Assembly: GCA_014529385.2 (NCBI GenBank)
Contig: CM043949.1
Location: forward strand, 149,153,850 to 149,217,849
Direction: 5' to 3'
DNA length: 64,000 bases
Origin: Adiantum capillus-veneris
Lineage: Eukaryota > Streptophyta > Polypodiopsida > Polypodiales > Pteridaceae
The notes below the pieces were generated by a model, which saw only the letters and a program-made list of their open reading frames with translations, was not told where the DNA came from and ran no database searches. Position 1 is the first letter of the stretch; each line of letters begins with the position of its first letter. Positions 46,298 to 57,798 of this stretch are shown one piece after another. Position numbers and translations under genes: made by a program.

Positions 46298-47611
46298 CTA
46301 GTCAGACGTCTCATCGCGTCCAAGCGGCGTATCTGTCGGATTCTGCAAAAAAAGACAATAAGACAGCTTTCAGTAAGTATAAACATATAACGACATTTAT
46401 AAAACAATACAAAAAATAAAAAAGAGTAAACCCTAATACTAACCATGCCGCCGCGAGAACTGAGAATGTCCATCAGGGCATTTAAGCCCTTCCTGCCTGC
46501 GTACTCGCGCTCGTACGGTGTGGGATCACGTCCTGTCATCGACCACTGTCAAAACATACAAAGATTTCATTATGTTAGAACTAAAAAACTCATAAACCCT
46601 AAACTATCGAACATGCATAAAGAGCAATGTGAAAAGACTTACAAAATCGGCCTCAAATGATGCCCATCCACCGCTCCCCAAGTGGTGCGAGCTCCCTGCC
46701 TCTACTCGCGCTCTGGCTGCATCCTTTTGTTGCTTCCACTTGTCGGGATTCTCGCGCGCTGCTTTCTTCGCATTCTTCCAATCTTCTTTGGCCAGCCAAT
46801 CTGGCCTGTTCCACCCATTCTTGATTGCTTTTTGCACATCGGAACGCTTGTGTTTGCAGTATTCGCGCATTCGAATCTTCATCAGGTCTTCATTGAAGCG
46901 CTGATCCCGTGTTGGAACGGGAAACTCATCATGAAGTATGCTGATGACTCTGTTTTTTAAATCACTTGGTACTTCACTCCGTTTGTTTAGTATGTAGTGT
47001 CTAAACAGCTGAGAGCAAAGACCACGCATGCGCGAGATCACCTTCTTGCCGTCATCATCCATGATGATGCCGCCGCTGATGTCGACGGAGTAAGGCAAGC
47101 CCTCTGACCGGTGACGCGTGAACCTGGGTGTCCCGGTAGGGGTCTCTAGCGGCGCGTCGATGGGGGTACGGACGTCAGGTGTCTCCACCGGCGTCTGGGC
47201 CCCGAAGCAAGGAGTGTCGAGTGGGGTGGCTCCTGGCGGAGTAGGTAGAGGTGTGTAGCTTCTAGGAACAATCAACCGTGCAAAACCTGGTGTAGATGGC
47301 GATGCTGTGGCTGGTGTGGGGGCGGGCAAAGAAGGGGAGGGTAAAGAGCCTCGTCGAACACGAGGCGGTGTGGAGGCATCGGTGGCGGAATCCCCACAAC
47401 AACCGCCACCGCCACCACTAGAGCGCCAGTGTCTAGACGAGTGTGAAGCTCGTCTCGTCGATGCCGAGGCTTCGGAGCGTGCCGAATGCTCCGAAAGAGA
47501 GGGAGATGCGGATGGTGTAGGAACGCGCGATGATGCGCTAGAGCGATGACGCTCCACGTACCACTGTCTCTGCTGCGGTGACAAAGAAGAAAGAAACTCC
47601 TCATCATCCAT
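46298..47611 (-). CDS. TNPA-like CACTA protein (plant transposase Ptta/En/Spm family)
   Basis: Three exons fit consensus splice sites with frame kept: 47611-46643, 46545-46444, 46342-46298, giving 371 residues. The start is MDDEEFLSSLSPQQRQW. The N-terminal half is rich in Ser, Pro, Thr and Arg and looks disordered. From about residue 170 the segment is the plant transposase (Ptta/En/Spm) type, with GKKVISRMRGLCSQLFRHY, FPVPTRDQRFNEDLM, GWNRPDWLAKEDWKNA and KWKQQKDAARARVEAG. Exon 2 supplies MTGRDPTPYERE. By analogy with En/Spm it should bind the subterminal repeats and assist TNP2. No breaks are seen; the short last exon is the least certain. Confidence 0.85.
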
Positions 47612-47883
47612 ACCTGCATTAAACACACGAATATTTAAACTTAATATTGAATGAATAGAGTAGACAATGACGCAAAGACCATTAAATACAATGACGTAAT
47701 GGCGCATATAAATACAATGACGCAGTGAATCGAGTGATAGAAGAGGCAAGTCGAAAACTCAGAATTTTCAATCAAAAGATGTGAGCGCGAGTAGAAAAGA
47801 GCGTTATACACCATGGAAGGTACTTAGAGAGCCAGAGCTTTTACAACACGGAGCAAAATTGTTCAAATACAATATTTGTGGCT

Positions 47884-50800
47884 TTAAGAGATCTCTCTCT
47901 CATCCTCGCATAACTCAGCATAACTTCCTATATCTATATAGAGCTCTCCGTTTAAACACATATCCTCTGTTTCATTTTGTAGCTCCTCTGCATGCACCCC
48001 ATATAGAGTAGTAGCATCTTGATGCTCGTCTGGCACCACCGCAGCGGCTTCTGATTGAGCATCTTCTCTGATATCCTCCATTGATGTCGTTGTGATTGGC
48101 ACATGGTAGCCTTCATACGTCCTTGCACTACGAGGGGCTACCTCTATGACGTACCACCAGTTTGATGTAGACTTTGTAGGATGAAATATTACCTGCCAGA
48201 GCCACATAACTTACATGAGAGCTTTCAAGCACATAACTTGTAAAAGGGGGATGTTAACTATTTACATACTTACTTGTTCACAATGCTCGGGTAGTACGAA
48301 AGTGTCTCTTAGGTCAGTCCATTTCTTAGTAGAATCCACCTCAAGAAAACCAGACTCTCCTCTACGCACAGTAGCGTTGCAACCCTCCATGATTATCTTG
48401 AACCATTGCACGTCGAACAAGTCGACAAAAAATCCTCTGTAATCGATCCTCAAAATCTCTTGCAGCGTGCCGAAGTAAGTGAGTTCCGCCACCACAGGAT
48501 CTGCATCAGAGGAACGTCGTCGACTAGACTGTTCAAATTTTGCCATGATTCCACAATCTTGAATAAAACGCTTTTTGTCGATTCGTTCCACCCTAAAATG
48601 TGGACCTTTACACCATGCTGCTGTGTATGACTTATACTACAACGAACAAAGATTATGAGTGGCCGTTCAAACGTTATTAAATAAAGTCACTTGCTAGTCG
48701 TACATTGCAAACTTACCTTGGTCGCACAACCCCGAGAGTACTCCCACTCTTCTTCAGTCACTTCGTCACCGCATTGTTGTGCGCTTTTCAATTGGTTGTG
48801 CAACCATCTTAAGCTCATGAAGGTTCGTAGGCTCTCCAGAACTGCTGGATAGTGCATCGGTGGTCGTCTTCCGCGTCTCCACTCGATTCGTGCCCTTTGT
48901 CGCTCTTGCTTTGCATCCTCATATTGTGAAATCCACTTTTGCATCACTGGATTGTGAAGCATGCAAAATCGGTTGATTTTAGCCTCTAGATCTTCCGTCA
49001 TCTTCTTCTCAACACCGAGATTGCACATGACAATCCCAGATATGCGCTCATCATCTATGGTTCGCCATAGCGTGTCCCGGGATTTATCAAATCCGTCTAG
49101 CCACTCTCCAATGTACACTAGGGACTCTGATACCAACCAACCTTCTACCATGCTACCCTCCGGACGTGCCTTTTGACGCACATATCCCTTAAGCGTTTTC
49201 ATGAAACGCTCTAAGAAGAACATCCATCTGGAATGAACTGTGCCAGCTATTTCCACCTCATCAACTATGTGAACAAGAAGATGCACCTGAATGGTTAGCA
49301 TTGTAGTAGGAAAATGTTTCTCAAACATGCACACAAGCTCCGCAGCATTTAGTTTGGCGAATGGTATGGAGTCTACGTTGATCTCCTTTTGTGAGATCCA
49401 TTGCACCAGCTTTGCAAGTTTGTAGATTGTGTTACGGATGTCGAGAGACAAACATCCCTCAATGGAAACCGGTAAAATAAACTGTAAAGTATGTGCAGCA
49501 ATGATATTAAAGTCCACATTTTATGCAATGATATTAAAGTCCACTATGAACGTACCTGACACATTTTATGCCAATCGTGTGACTTCAAACCGGTAAGCTT
49601 TCCTTCTTTAGTAAAACACGTTCGGAGCGAGTGCATTACGCCAGTGGGGGTCCGCAAAGATCGAATGGCCTCTTTTACTTTGCGTTCTTGGGCTCCTGTG
49701 AAAATCCATGGTGCTTTAGGGAGTTTTATCGATCCATCAGACGCTGTTTGCGGCCAATATTGCTCCATATGATCCACATTTCTAAGGTCAACTCTGGCTC
49801 CCAAAGTATCTTTCTTGCCGGTCAAATGGTCCCATAGTAGATTACCCACATTCTTGAATATGTGCATTGGATCGAGCAAGTGATTGATCATGAGTCGGGG
49901 CCAGTATGGTAACTCGTACCATAGAGATAGTCTCTTCATCCCTGGAGGCAATCCGTCATCGCACATCTCCTTCTGCTCTAACCATGCTTGTGCAGACATC
50001 CTTGGTGGCTCTCTTCCCAAAAAGCCGTCGCGTAACACATGATTCTCTGGAAGATACGCTTGATGACCTTCGTAGATTTGCTTCTTCAGTGAGGGTGCCC
50101 TACGTGCATTCAGTCTAGGTCCACATGTGACACATGCTCTATATCCGCTTGTTTGAAGCCCTACATGTATACACATGATAATAGATCAACTATGGGAAAA
50201 AACAATATTTACAGTGTCTGAGTGAGGAGTGTCAATAGATCACCTAAGCATTCTGTTAGCCCGGGATAGTCATGCATGGTCCACATTAGAATGCCTCTGA
50301 TCAAAGCATTCCACCTGAGCATTCTGTTAGCCCGGGATAGTCATGCATGGTCCACATTAGAATGCCTCTGATCAAAGCATTCTGTCGTCCTGTGTGTCGG
50401 CTCATATCCACCACCTCTATGCCAATCCACAATTGTTGTAGCTCTTCCAATACTGGACGAAGATACACATCCATATTCCCCACTTTATATCGCCCTGGCA
50501 CAATGAAGCTTAGCCATAGGTGCCCCTTCTTCGTAGTCAACCACGGGGGAATGTTGTAGTTGACGATGACAACGGGCCATACACTGTAAGATGTTGATCT
50601 TTGACCAAATGGATTTAGGCCATCCATAGCCAGGCCTAAGCGCAAATTTCGAGCTTCCCTGGAAAAATCCGACCATGTTCCATCTATATGTTTCCAGGCT
50701 GCGCAATCTGCAGGAATTCGTAGCACACCATCCGAAGATTTATTCTCCTCATGCCATGATGCTAGGGCGGCCATGGACTTACATTCGAAGAAATGCTTGA

Positions 50801-51683
50801 TGCGAGGAAGCAGAGGAAAATGTCGCAAAACCTTTTGTGGAATTTTTGTCCCGTGGAGATCTACTCGATATCTTTCAGAATCACATTTCAGACACTTCTC
50901 CATGTCTGTGTATTCCCCTCTGAAAAGAATGCAGTCATTAGGACAAGCGTGGATAGAATTGTAATCCATCCCCAAGTTTCGCAAAATCTTTCTTGCTTCA
51001 TCTCGGGAATCTGGCATCACATTGTCAGCTGGTAGTATGTGCTCTTTCAACAATCTACACAACATAAAAATACGATACAGTCGTGTAAAAATCTATCAGA
51101 TCATTGTACATTTAGAGTTCTATTAAAGTAAACTAATTGTAATAGATCACCTGAAAAGCGCTGTGACGCTAGTGTCACTCCATCCAAACATTGCCTGCAT
51201 GTTGAGAAGAACCAGGAGTGCTTTCAATCTAGACATACGTGCTCCATTATACAATGGCGTATCGGCTTCACTTTTCATATCATCATAGATAAGCCTTTGT
51301 GAATCCATGATCGTCTCGATCATTTCATCAATCTCGGGCTCAAACATTGCCTCGTTGGGAATGTGCTCTGCATGATCATCCCCCGAGCTGTCAGAGGCTA
51401 CATCTTGTGGCCTCACATATGCTGCTTGACCAAATCGCCTGCGAACACATCTATTGGGTTGCAAGATTGCTGCTTGTTGGCCAGCGTTAGAGTCCGACGA
51501 GTTATAATTGGCAACAACTCGATCTATAATAGATGAATCGAACTCGCCAAATTCGCGAACGTGCTGCAAAGAAACACGTCTTGTCCGTCGCACAGCATGC
51601 TTGCATTGATTACAAGGACATAAGACCCTCGTTGAGAGATAGGTGTTTCGGTTGGACGGTCCCACATCCTCGTCGCTACTCAT
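47884..51683 (-). CDS. TNP2-like CACTA transposase
   Basis: Six exons with GT-AG sites and matching phases: 51683-51151, 51054-50315, 50160-49556, 49481-48717, 48636-48274, 48192-47884. The product is 1104 residues, usual for the family. An N-terminal transposase-associated segment has CPCNQC at about residues 22-27. The tnp2 core (about 180-620) has LFRGEY, LRLGLAMDGLNPFG, VDMSRHTGRQNALIRG and LLDPMHIFKNVGN, where catalytic acids are expected. A DUF4218 region (about 627-760) has FPTTMLTIQVHLLVH, RWMFFLERFMKTLKGYV and ARPEGSMVEG. A DUF4216 region (about 920-1025) has YFGTLQEILRIDY and VQWF. It should bind the terminal repeats and cut. No stop or frameshift was found. Confidence 0.9.
49498..49545. 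repeat. Short tandem duplication in TNP2 intron 3
   Basis: GCAATGATATTAAAGTCCAC occurs at 49498 and 49525, a 27-bp offset, wholly inside the intron. Confidence 0.9.
50241..50382. repeat. 71-bp tandem duplication spanning a TNP2 splice donor
   Basis: 50241-50311 and 50312-50382 are almost identical. Each contains the end of exon 2 and a donor (TTAG/GTGATC in the left copy, TCAG/GTGGAA in the right). Reading through to the left donor meets a stop, so only the right donor (exon end 50315) keeps the frame. Confidence 0.95.
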
Positions 51684-51745
51684 AATGAGGATAAAAAACT
51701 TATAACCTGGACAACAAATTTAATATTCTATTGGCATTATTCGTC

Positions 51746-51823
<78 letters not shown>

Positions 51824-53053
51824 TTACCTCACATTCTCTAGTCATGTCCAATCCCCGCACACCTCGGTCTAGAGGTGCACGGAGATCAGAACCACCGGGT
51901 TATAATCTCGTCTTTATTGGTCAAAACCTATATTTGTGGGTACAAGAAATCTACACACCCACGTCTACATGATACTGCATGTAGTGGACAAAACCCCTTT
52001 GCCTCTTCTCTAGCTGTAGCACTTCACTTCATCTTAACATCTTTTCACAGTAGATCTTTTCACTGTTCGTCTAACTCTAAACCCTAAACCGTAAGTAATT
52101 CTTGCGTGGACTCGATCTAACGTAAATAAGCGTAAATCTAAATAAACGTAAATCTAACTAAAAATAAAGCTAAATCTAATTTAACGTAAGTCTAATGCCT
52201 AGAGGTTGTCTAGATGGTCATTGTGTCGGGGATGTAGTGACTCTTGCCGCCCTGAAGATCCACCTTCTTCCCTATCTTCTGAAGACATTTCACCAGTACT
52301 TTTGGATCGACGGAGCCCACCATGAGTGAAGGCAGCAATACCCTATATTCCATTGAGGGTTTTCTTCACCCGCTTCATGCAGGCATCGCAGTCTATGGAG
52401 ACCTAAATCTAATCTAATATAACGTAAATCTAAATCTAGCTTAAATAAACGTAAATCTAATTTAATGTAAGTCTACATATAACCTAATCTTTAACGTCTT
52501 TTAAGATAGTTTCCTACGACGTTATAACTCTCTTCTTCTTGTGTGTGTGTGCGTGTGTGGATGTGTGTGTCAATAAAAAGAGATAAATGGTATAACCTTT
52601 CTATCACCCATGCCAAGTATGATAGATTGATTATGCCATTTCCCTCTTGAATAATAGGTCTTGAGTTCAACTGCTCGTCGGCTAGATCTTTAGGTCTTTT
52701 AATTTTAATTAGTTTCCTACGACGTTAAATTAGTTTCTCTCTCTTTCCTCTCTCAATGTGTGTGTTTTTTGTTTATGCATGTTCTCTCTCTCTTTTCCTC
52801 TCTCAATGCGTGCGTTTTTTGTTTATGCATGCTCTCTCTCTCTCTTTTTCTCTCTCAATGTGTGTGTGCATTCTTTGTTTATGTATGTGTGTGTGCGTTT
52901 TTGTTTTTGTTTGTACTCTCTCTCTCTCTCTCAAAAACACTATGTGTGTGTGTGTATGTGTGTGTGTGAGAGAGAGAGACAGGGAGAGAGAAAGAGGGGA
53001 AGGGAACATGAGAATGAGGAGAGGGAAGGAGCATACCTAGCTCTCCTTCCTCT

Positions 53054-53086
<33 letters not shown>

Positions 53087-53092
53087 GAGAAG

Positions 53093-53131
<39 letters not shown>

Positions 53132-53160
53132 GGGAGAGCGTTACCTGCTCCTTGCTTGAG
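51684..53160 (-). other. CACTA 5' leader region
   Basis: Non-coding sequence upstream of TNP2. It holds (TC)n at 51748-51821 and scattered AACGTAAATCTAA-type repeats (about 52110-52200 and 52400-52480). Three tandem units of about 51 bp (TCTCAATG... at 52751, 52801, 52853) follow, then TG/GA-rich tracts to 53130. A promoter is expected here, but no specific element can be assigned. Confidence 0.6.
51748..51821. repeat. (TC)n microsatellite
   Basis: An uninterrupted TC tract of about 74 bases. Confidence 0.97.
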
Positions 53161-53226
53161 GGCGTCGAAAAACTCAGATCTGAGATCTGAGTTTTTGGGC
53201 GCACTCGGTTATTTTTTTACCCCAAT

Positions 53227-53286
53227 CGGCGTCGCTATGAGCGTCGCAAATTTACAAAGAAATTTGCGACGCTCATAGCGACGCCG
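53227..53286. repeat. Perfect 27-bp-stem hairpin in CACTA subterminal region, right
   Basis: The arms CGGCGTCGCTATGAGCGTCG... and its exact inverse flank a 6-base loop (ACAAAG). The stem contains the GCGTCGCTA/TAGCGACGC repeats. Two further GCGTCGCT copies lie between it and the right terminal repeat. Confidence 0.95.
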
Positions 53287-53335
53287 GGAATTTTTTTTTG
53301 GAGCGTCGCTGTGTGAGCGTCGCTAATATGAAGAG

Positions 53336-53347
53336 CCTCTTGTAGTG
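53336..53347. repeat. CACTA terminal inverted repeat, right
   Basis: CCTCTTGTAGTG, the inverse of 45664-45675, followed by TTT (target duplication). Confidence 0.97.
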
Positions 53348-53350
53348 TTT

Positions 53351-54541
53351 AGAGATAAGAGAATCGTACTCTGCTTCCATAGCCTCTTGCCATTGATCCT
53401 TTTGTGGTGAAGAGATAGCTTCATCATAAGTAACAGGATCTTCAGAAGTAGAAAAAGCATTATCAGCAATATCGTCATCATAAACATGACATGAGCCATG
53501 TTCAAAATCAATAGGCAGATCAACAAAAATATCAATATCATCATTGGCAACATTTGGAATGGATGGTTGTGAAGAGGAAAGTTACTCTATAGGAAGAGTT
53601 TCATCTTCTGAAAGAAATGGAAAAGCCTGAAGCAATGATTTAGTATCATCAGAATCATCCATGGACCATGAGCCTCCCATAAGCTGTTCGTTAAAAGTAG
53701 AATCACGATTCACAATTACTTTCTTGGAGGAAGGGTCATAGAATTTCTATCCTTTGGAAGTGTCAAAATATCCAATAAAAATAACTTTAAGACCAGGAGC
53801 ATCGAGCTTTGTTCGTGTTTCTTTGGGAACATAAATATATGCAATACATCCAAAGGTTCGAAAATGAGATACAGAAGGAATGTCACCTGTCCATGTTGTG
53901 ATGTGTATCTTACTAGATGGTGAAGTAGTAGGAAGATGATTCTGAATAAATGCTGCTGTCAAAGTAGCTTCAGCCCAGAAAACACGAGATAAGCCACAAT
54001 GAATCAGCATACATCTTACAGCATTGAAAATAGTGCGATTCTTTTATTCAGCAACACCATTCTGTTGAGGCAAATATGGAATAGCGTGTTCATGATGAAT
54101 TCCACTGTCAGCACAATAAATCACAAACTCTGGAGAAACATATTCGCCTCCATTGTCACTACGAAACTTCTTAATGCGACGACCAGTTTAAAGTTCCGCA
54201 GCCTTGTGGAATTGTTTGAAAACAGATAAGGCTTCAGATTTTTGTCTAGGTAGAAATACAGTCGTATACCTTGAGAAATCATCAATGAAAGTAATGAAGT
54301 AGCGATATTGTGATCTCGAAGAAGGTAGAGGTCCATATATATCAGTATGAACAAGATCCAATATGTCATGAGAATGAGTTGTATTTGAAAGAGGAAAGGG
54401 TTTACGATTGTGTTTCCCAAGAGCACAAAATTCACAAATTCCCATATGGGGATGGGCTTTAAGATCCATGCCATGAACGAGATCACGACTTTGAAGATCC
54501 ATGCCATACTTTGCAATCATGATCACCTGGAGTAGTGACAA
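53351..54541 (-). pseudogene. Copia integrase and start of RT, upstream of CACTA
   Basis: Integrase reads CEFCALGKHNRKPF (zinc-finger end), DLVHTDIYGPLPS (first Asp), then FRSDNGGEY (second Asp) and LPQQNGVAE (Glu), CMLIHCGLSRVFWAEA and FGCIAYIYVPKE. It reaches QWQEAMEAEYDSLISKH, the N-terminal RT motif, next to the CACTA end. Stops lie after AAEL (near 54188), after GVAE and after DTSKG (near 53747). The three catalytic acids are recognisable but the frame is broken. Confidence 0.88.
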
Positions 54542-55000
54542 TATTTGCTACAGCATCGTTGAGAGAGAGTTCAAACAAATTACCGTTTCGAGGAGCAGTG
54601 GCTATAGTCTGTCCATCTTTCTCAATTCGGCATTTGGTATGATCAAATCCAACAAACAGACCAAGATAAACAAGTCTAGCAACTGAAAGAAGATTACGTT
54701 GAAGATCTGGTACATGTAATATACTCCTCGCAAAATTAGAGTAGAAGAAGATAAGGTACCAAGATATAAGTCTCCAATACCCTTTACTTGACAAGTAGTA
54801 TCATCAGCAAGATAAACAACACGTTGAACTGGCAGTGGATGATAGTTATGGAGCCACTTAGACTAATATGTCATATTTCCTGTAGCACCAGAATCGACAA
54901 TAAAAAGAGATCCATCACGTACATGAAGTATTCTGTCTGGAGGAGCTTGTTTCTGGTACAATGTTGTTTCCATGTTCAGTAGCATATACTCTATTCTGAT
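54542..55000 (-). pseudogene. Copia protease and linker to integrase
   Basis: The protease active site appears as FIVDSGATGNMTY at about 54870-54900, followed by a TAG. Downstream, in another frame, SILHVPDLQRNLLSVARL precedes the integrase finger, as in copia polyproteins. Frameshifts lie near 54930 and 54790. Confidence 0.8.
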
Positions 55001-55997
55001 CTGTGTCGAATCGACACTTATAGCACATATGAGTGGGATGATCAGATCGTCCACAATATTCACAAGAAGAAGAAGAAGAGTCTCTAGATAAACGTGATTG
55101 TTTTGTGGTAATATTGTGTTCTTCATCATATTGACGTGCCCAACAATCATCTTCAGTATGGCCATTTCTGTTGCAGTAAGAACATTGCTTATTAGGAAAT
55201 TTGAGACGAGAGAAAATACTACCGTGACGGCCACCTCTGCGGTTTCCTCGTTGAAATGGACGCCTTCTAGTATAAAAAGCACGTTCCATCTGTTGTGACT
55301 CAGTCTCCTCTTGTGAAATCATAGCTGTATCGTGACCAGCATTCCGACGTTCTTGACGTTGAGAGTATTCAATTAAAGACATGCAAGCTTGGTCGAAATC
55401 TAGACCATCTTTATTAGAGAGAATAGTAACAATGTTATCATAAGAAGAGTCCTTCACCGTATCAAGGAGAAGTGTAATTAGTTGCTTTTGTGGAACAGGA
55501 TCATCGACAGCAACAAGTTGATTAATAATAGATTTGAAAGATTCAATATGTCCCGTCATGACAGTACCAACTTCATATTGTAACTTGCTAATCAACTCTC
55601 TCAAATAAAGTATTTCTGTAACAGATTTCTTCTGAAAGTTTGCAATAAGGTACTTCCATATGTCGTGGGAAGTAGGCAGTTCATACATATCAAGCAAAAG
55701 GGAATTAGTAAGAGCAGAAAAAATATACCGACGAGCTGCTTTATGACGTCGTTGCCAATCCGTATAGGCAACATTCCAATCTTCAAATATAGGTCCTTCA
55801 GTGATAAGCATGTTATCATTATCCGTATCAACAGGCTGAGGCGGACAAACAAGATTTCCAAGAACAACATCGGAGAGTTCATCGCGTTCAAGAATTAACA
55901 ATATTTTTGCTTTCCATCCAGGAAATCCTTGACCTTGGAAAGGAGGAACAGAACGGTGGCCACAAGGAAATTCGTTGACGAGAATATTCATAGCCAT
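54915..55997 (-). pseudogene. Copia gag
   Basis: From the ATG at 55997 (MAMNILVNEF) about 360 codons are open. The copia gag (UBN2/retrotran_gag) pattern is clear: RYIFSALTNSLLLDMYELPT, with SHDIWKYLIANF, YLRELISKLQYEVGTVMTGHI and IVTILSNKDGLDFDQA. A zinc knuckle CSYCNRNGHTEDDCW follows, then a second CEYCGRSDHPTHMC. A frameshift near 54930 parts it from protease. Confidence 0.9.
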
Positions 55998-56011
55998 ATC
56001 TTGTTGCAAGA

Positions 56012-56738
56012 AGACGTATAAGATAAGATCACAGAATCTGCACATCATATATGGTGAAGGCCACAATTGAGAATGAGAGAGATTTGAGTACTATGTTCAG
56101 TCAACGATAAACGTACGAAGGATGCTCAAGGAACGTCCAAAGATGTGAGAGACGTCACCCAAAAAAGGCAGGGTAAAGGAGACGTTAATAATAAACGAGT
56201 CCTCAAAATAGAGTGGCGTGAGACGCAAGATTGACGGCCACAATACGAATAGAAAAAAGCTAAATCTTCTCGAAAAAGTTAACGCCAAAATAAGAAAAAC
56301 GATCGCGGACGCTTCACGAAGAAGTAGGATGAAGAAAGCTGCGTCAAGCTCAATTGCAGTAAAAACAACATAACTTTTTGTTGCGAACTCCGATTGACGC
56401 AAACCTAGAACTGAAATCGAAGAGCTCGAGGAGACGAACAAGTTTTGGATGAAAACTGTTGTTGCGCTTTTCTCGTTTCTCCAAATTTTGAGCAGAACAG
56501 CAAGAAAAATTGAGATGAAGTTGAGGGTGTCATTAAGAAGAAAACGTAATCAACGATTAGATTGATTAAAAATAAACGCCACATAAAACACTAATCATAT
56601 TCTTCTTAACACAAAACAACCACAGTTAACAAGAATCGACGCTCAAAAAATAAAATTTGTAACAATTTTGAATCTTACATGCGAATCGCATACACATACT
56701 GTTGTCACCATGAATTGAATCGGCGCGTGATCATTACC
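56012..56738 (-). other. Copia leader
   Basis: Untranslated stretch between the primer-binding site and gag. It is also found at 845-1570 in the truncated relative. A 114-codon hydrophobic frame at 56097-56441 has a counterpart at 720-1202, but the frame is not conserved throughout, so coding is doubtful. Confidence 0.8.
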
Positions 56739-56750
56739 GCTCTGATACCA
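56739..56750 (-). other. Copia primer-binding site (initiator Met tRNA)
   Basis: TGGTATCAGAGC on the minus strand, directly after the LTR end CAACA with no gap. Confidence 0.95.
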
Positions 56751-56893
56751 TGTTGAGATGTAGAGAGAAAGAGAGAGAGACGAGACAAGAGACACACCAT
56801 ATACGCTCCCAAAGACTGATTCATATTGAGGATAAGATACAAATATATAGGTGAGACCAAGTTCAGTAGATTGAGCCATATATAGCTCCAACA
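56751..56893 (-). repeat. Copia 5' LTR
   Basis: 143 bp, partner of 43450-43594; only a few differences are visible, so the insertion is fairly recent. Confidence 0.97.
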
Positions 56894-57334
56894 AAAAGGA
56901 CTATGCTTGAAGTGAGCACAAGTAGGATATTATGACCTAGAAATGTAGCTCTTGAAGTGCTCTATGGGCCTGTCTTTACGGCTCATCGATTGGAGCTACG
57001 GTGAAGAAGTTATGGCAGTTTAAAGTTCAAGTCGATTGCAGATCTGTACTGGATTGGGAAACTGTAGCTGAGGTGACATAGATGAAATGAATGCATGGGC
57101 CTAAAGTGCTCACTTTGTGGAGCGCGTCGATATTTTCAGATCAATAAAATTGGAGTCCCGGTCACCAAGATATTAGCCGTTAAAGATTCAACGAGGGCCG
57201 GCTCCGTACCAGTTCGGTGCGCTTCATTGGAGTGCCATCTGGGAATTTTACAGCCTCGACAGGGTTTGTATGCATTTTATGCAGTTTAAGAAGACTAATG
57301 GGATTTACGGCTAGGCAGGTATACTCCAGTGTCA
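56894..57334 (+). repeat. Non-autonomous element 5' LTR, second part
   Basis: Continues the LTR after the copia insertion; its first five bases (AAAAG) are the copia target duplication. It aligns with 59211-59629 of the right LTR and diverges after CCAGTGTCAGTTG. Confidence 0.9.
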
Positions 57335-57619
57335 GTTGAACGTGATTACGATGATTCAGAGAGGATGCAGACTCCTTTGACACGCTTCTGTGACCTAGAG
57401 CTACCGATCTGGCAGATTGATCCTGAATTTGATGATGGTGACTTAGAGAGGGAGCAAACTTCTTCTCTATCAAGAATTTGTGACACATGGCTTACACTAT
57501 GGCAAAATGATCATGAACTTGATGATGCTGATTCAGAGGGGGTGCATAGTGAAATGCAATCTCTTGTCGCGATGAATATAATTGGTTTCATTGTACCGAT
57601 GATACAGATAGGGCAGTAG
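57329..57619 (+). CDS. Acidic tandem-repeat ORF of the non-autonomous element
   Basis: The 96-codon frame carries two adjacent repeats of about 30 residues. Each reads S/T-x-L-(T/S)-R-(F/I)-C-D, then a W-Q-x-D-x-E-(F/L)-D-D ending; the first covers TPLTRFCDLELPIWQIDPEF and the second SLSRICDTWLTLWQNDHEL. The content is strongly acidic. It has no resemblance to gag, protease or pol. A frame change separates it from the next ORF, and the true start is unknown. I do not recognise the family. Confidence 0.5.
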   Translation: MSVERDYDDSERMQTPLTRFCDLELPIWQIDPEFDDGDLEREQTSSLSRICDTWLTLWQNDHELDDADSEGVHSEMQSLVAMNIIGFIVPMIQIGQ

Positions 57620-57798
57620 ATAAAATTTTCAATGTGCATGCTGAACTTTGTGCTACAGAAGTGCAACGATATCTAGCTGAGGGTGAAAGACTTGAAGAGT
57701 AGTTTACTGCAGATGCGTTTAGTATGCATGTCATATGTGAAAATCCTCATTTATTGCAGCAACCTGAGATGTGAAGGATTGAGGAACCTTCTCAAGCG

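Larger units (their letters stand above)
45664..53347 (-). mobile_element. CACTA (En/Spm) transposon, apparently intact
   Basis: A 7684-bp element with perfect 12-bp terminal inverted repeats CACTACAAGAGG (45664-45675 and 53336-53347) and a 3-bp target duplication TTT (45661-45663, 53348-53350), both diagnostic of CACTA. Subterminal arrays of GCGTCGCTA/TAGCGACGC lie inside each end. Two genes are on the minus strand: a TNP2-like transposase and a TNPA-like protein. Both can be spliced into uninterrupted frames, so the copy may be autonomous. It interrupts the copia RT and is the youngest insertion in the nest. Confidence 0.97.
43450..56893 (-). mobile_element. Ty1/copia element (interrupted by CACTA)
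   Basis: Bounded by LTRs of 143-145 bp that start TGTTGGAGC and end CTCAACA on the minus strand. A perfect 5-bp duplication AAAAG flanks it at 43445-43449 and 56894-56898. Without the 7.7-kb CACTA it is about 5.8 kb, normal for copia. In transcription order: 5' LTR, initiator-Met primer site, a 740-bp leader, gag, protease, integrase, RT, RNase H, polypurine tract, 3' LTR. Integrase before RT defines copia. Stops, frameshifts and a 352-bp duplication make the copy defective. Confidence 0.97.

Noticed and set aside
46273-46539. Stand-alone 88-codon ORF in the CACTA
   Set aside because: It is exon 2 of the TNPA-like gene read into the following intron; splice sites on both sides fit.
52074-52092. 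Telomere-like CTAAACCCTAAACC
   Set aside because: Only two units of the plant telomere repeat are present; too short to mean a telomeric or interstitial telomere tract.
52756-53159. Overlapping Cys/Val/Leu-rich frames in the CACTA leader
   Set aside because: They arise from TG and TC microsatellites in three frames at once; no conserved protein feature.
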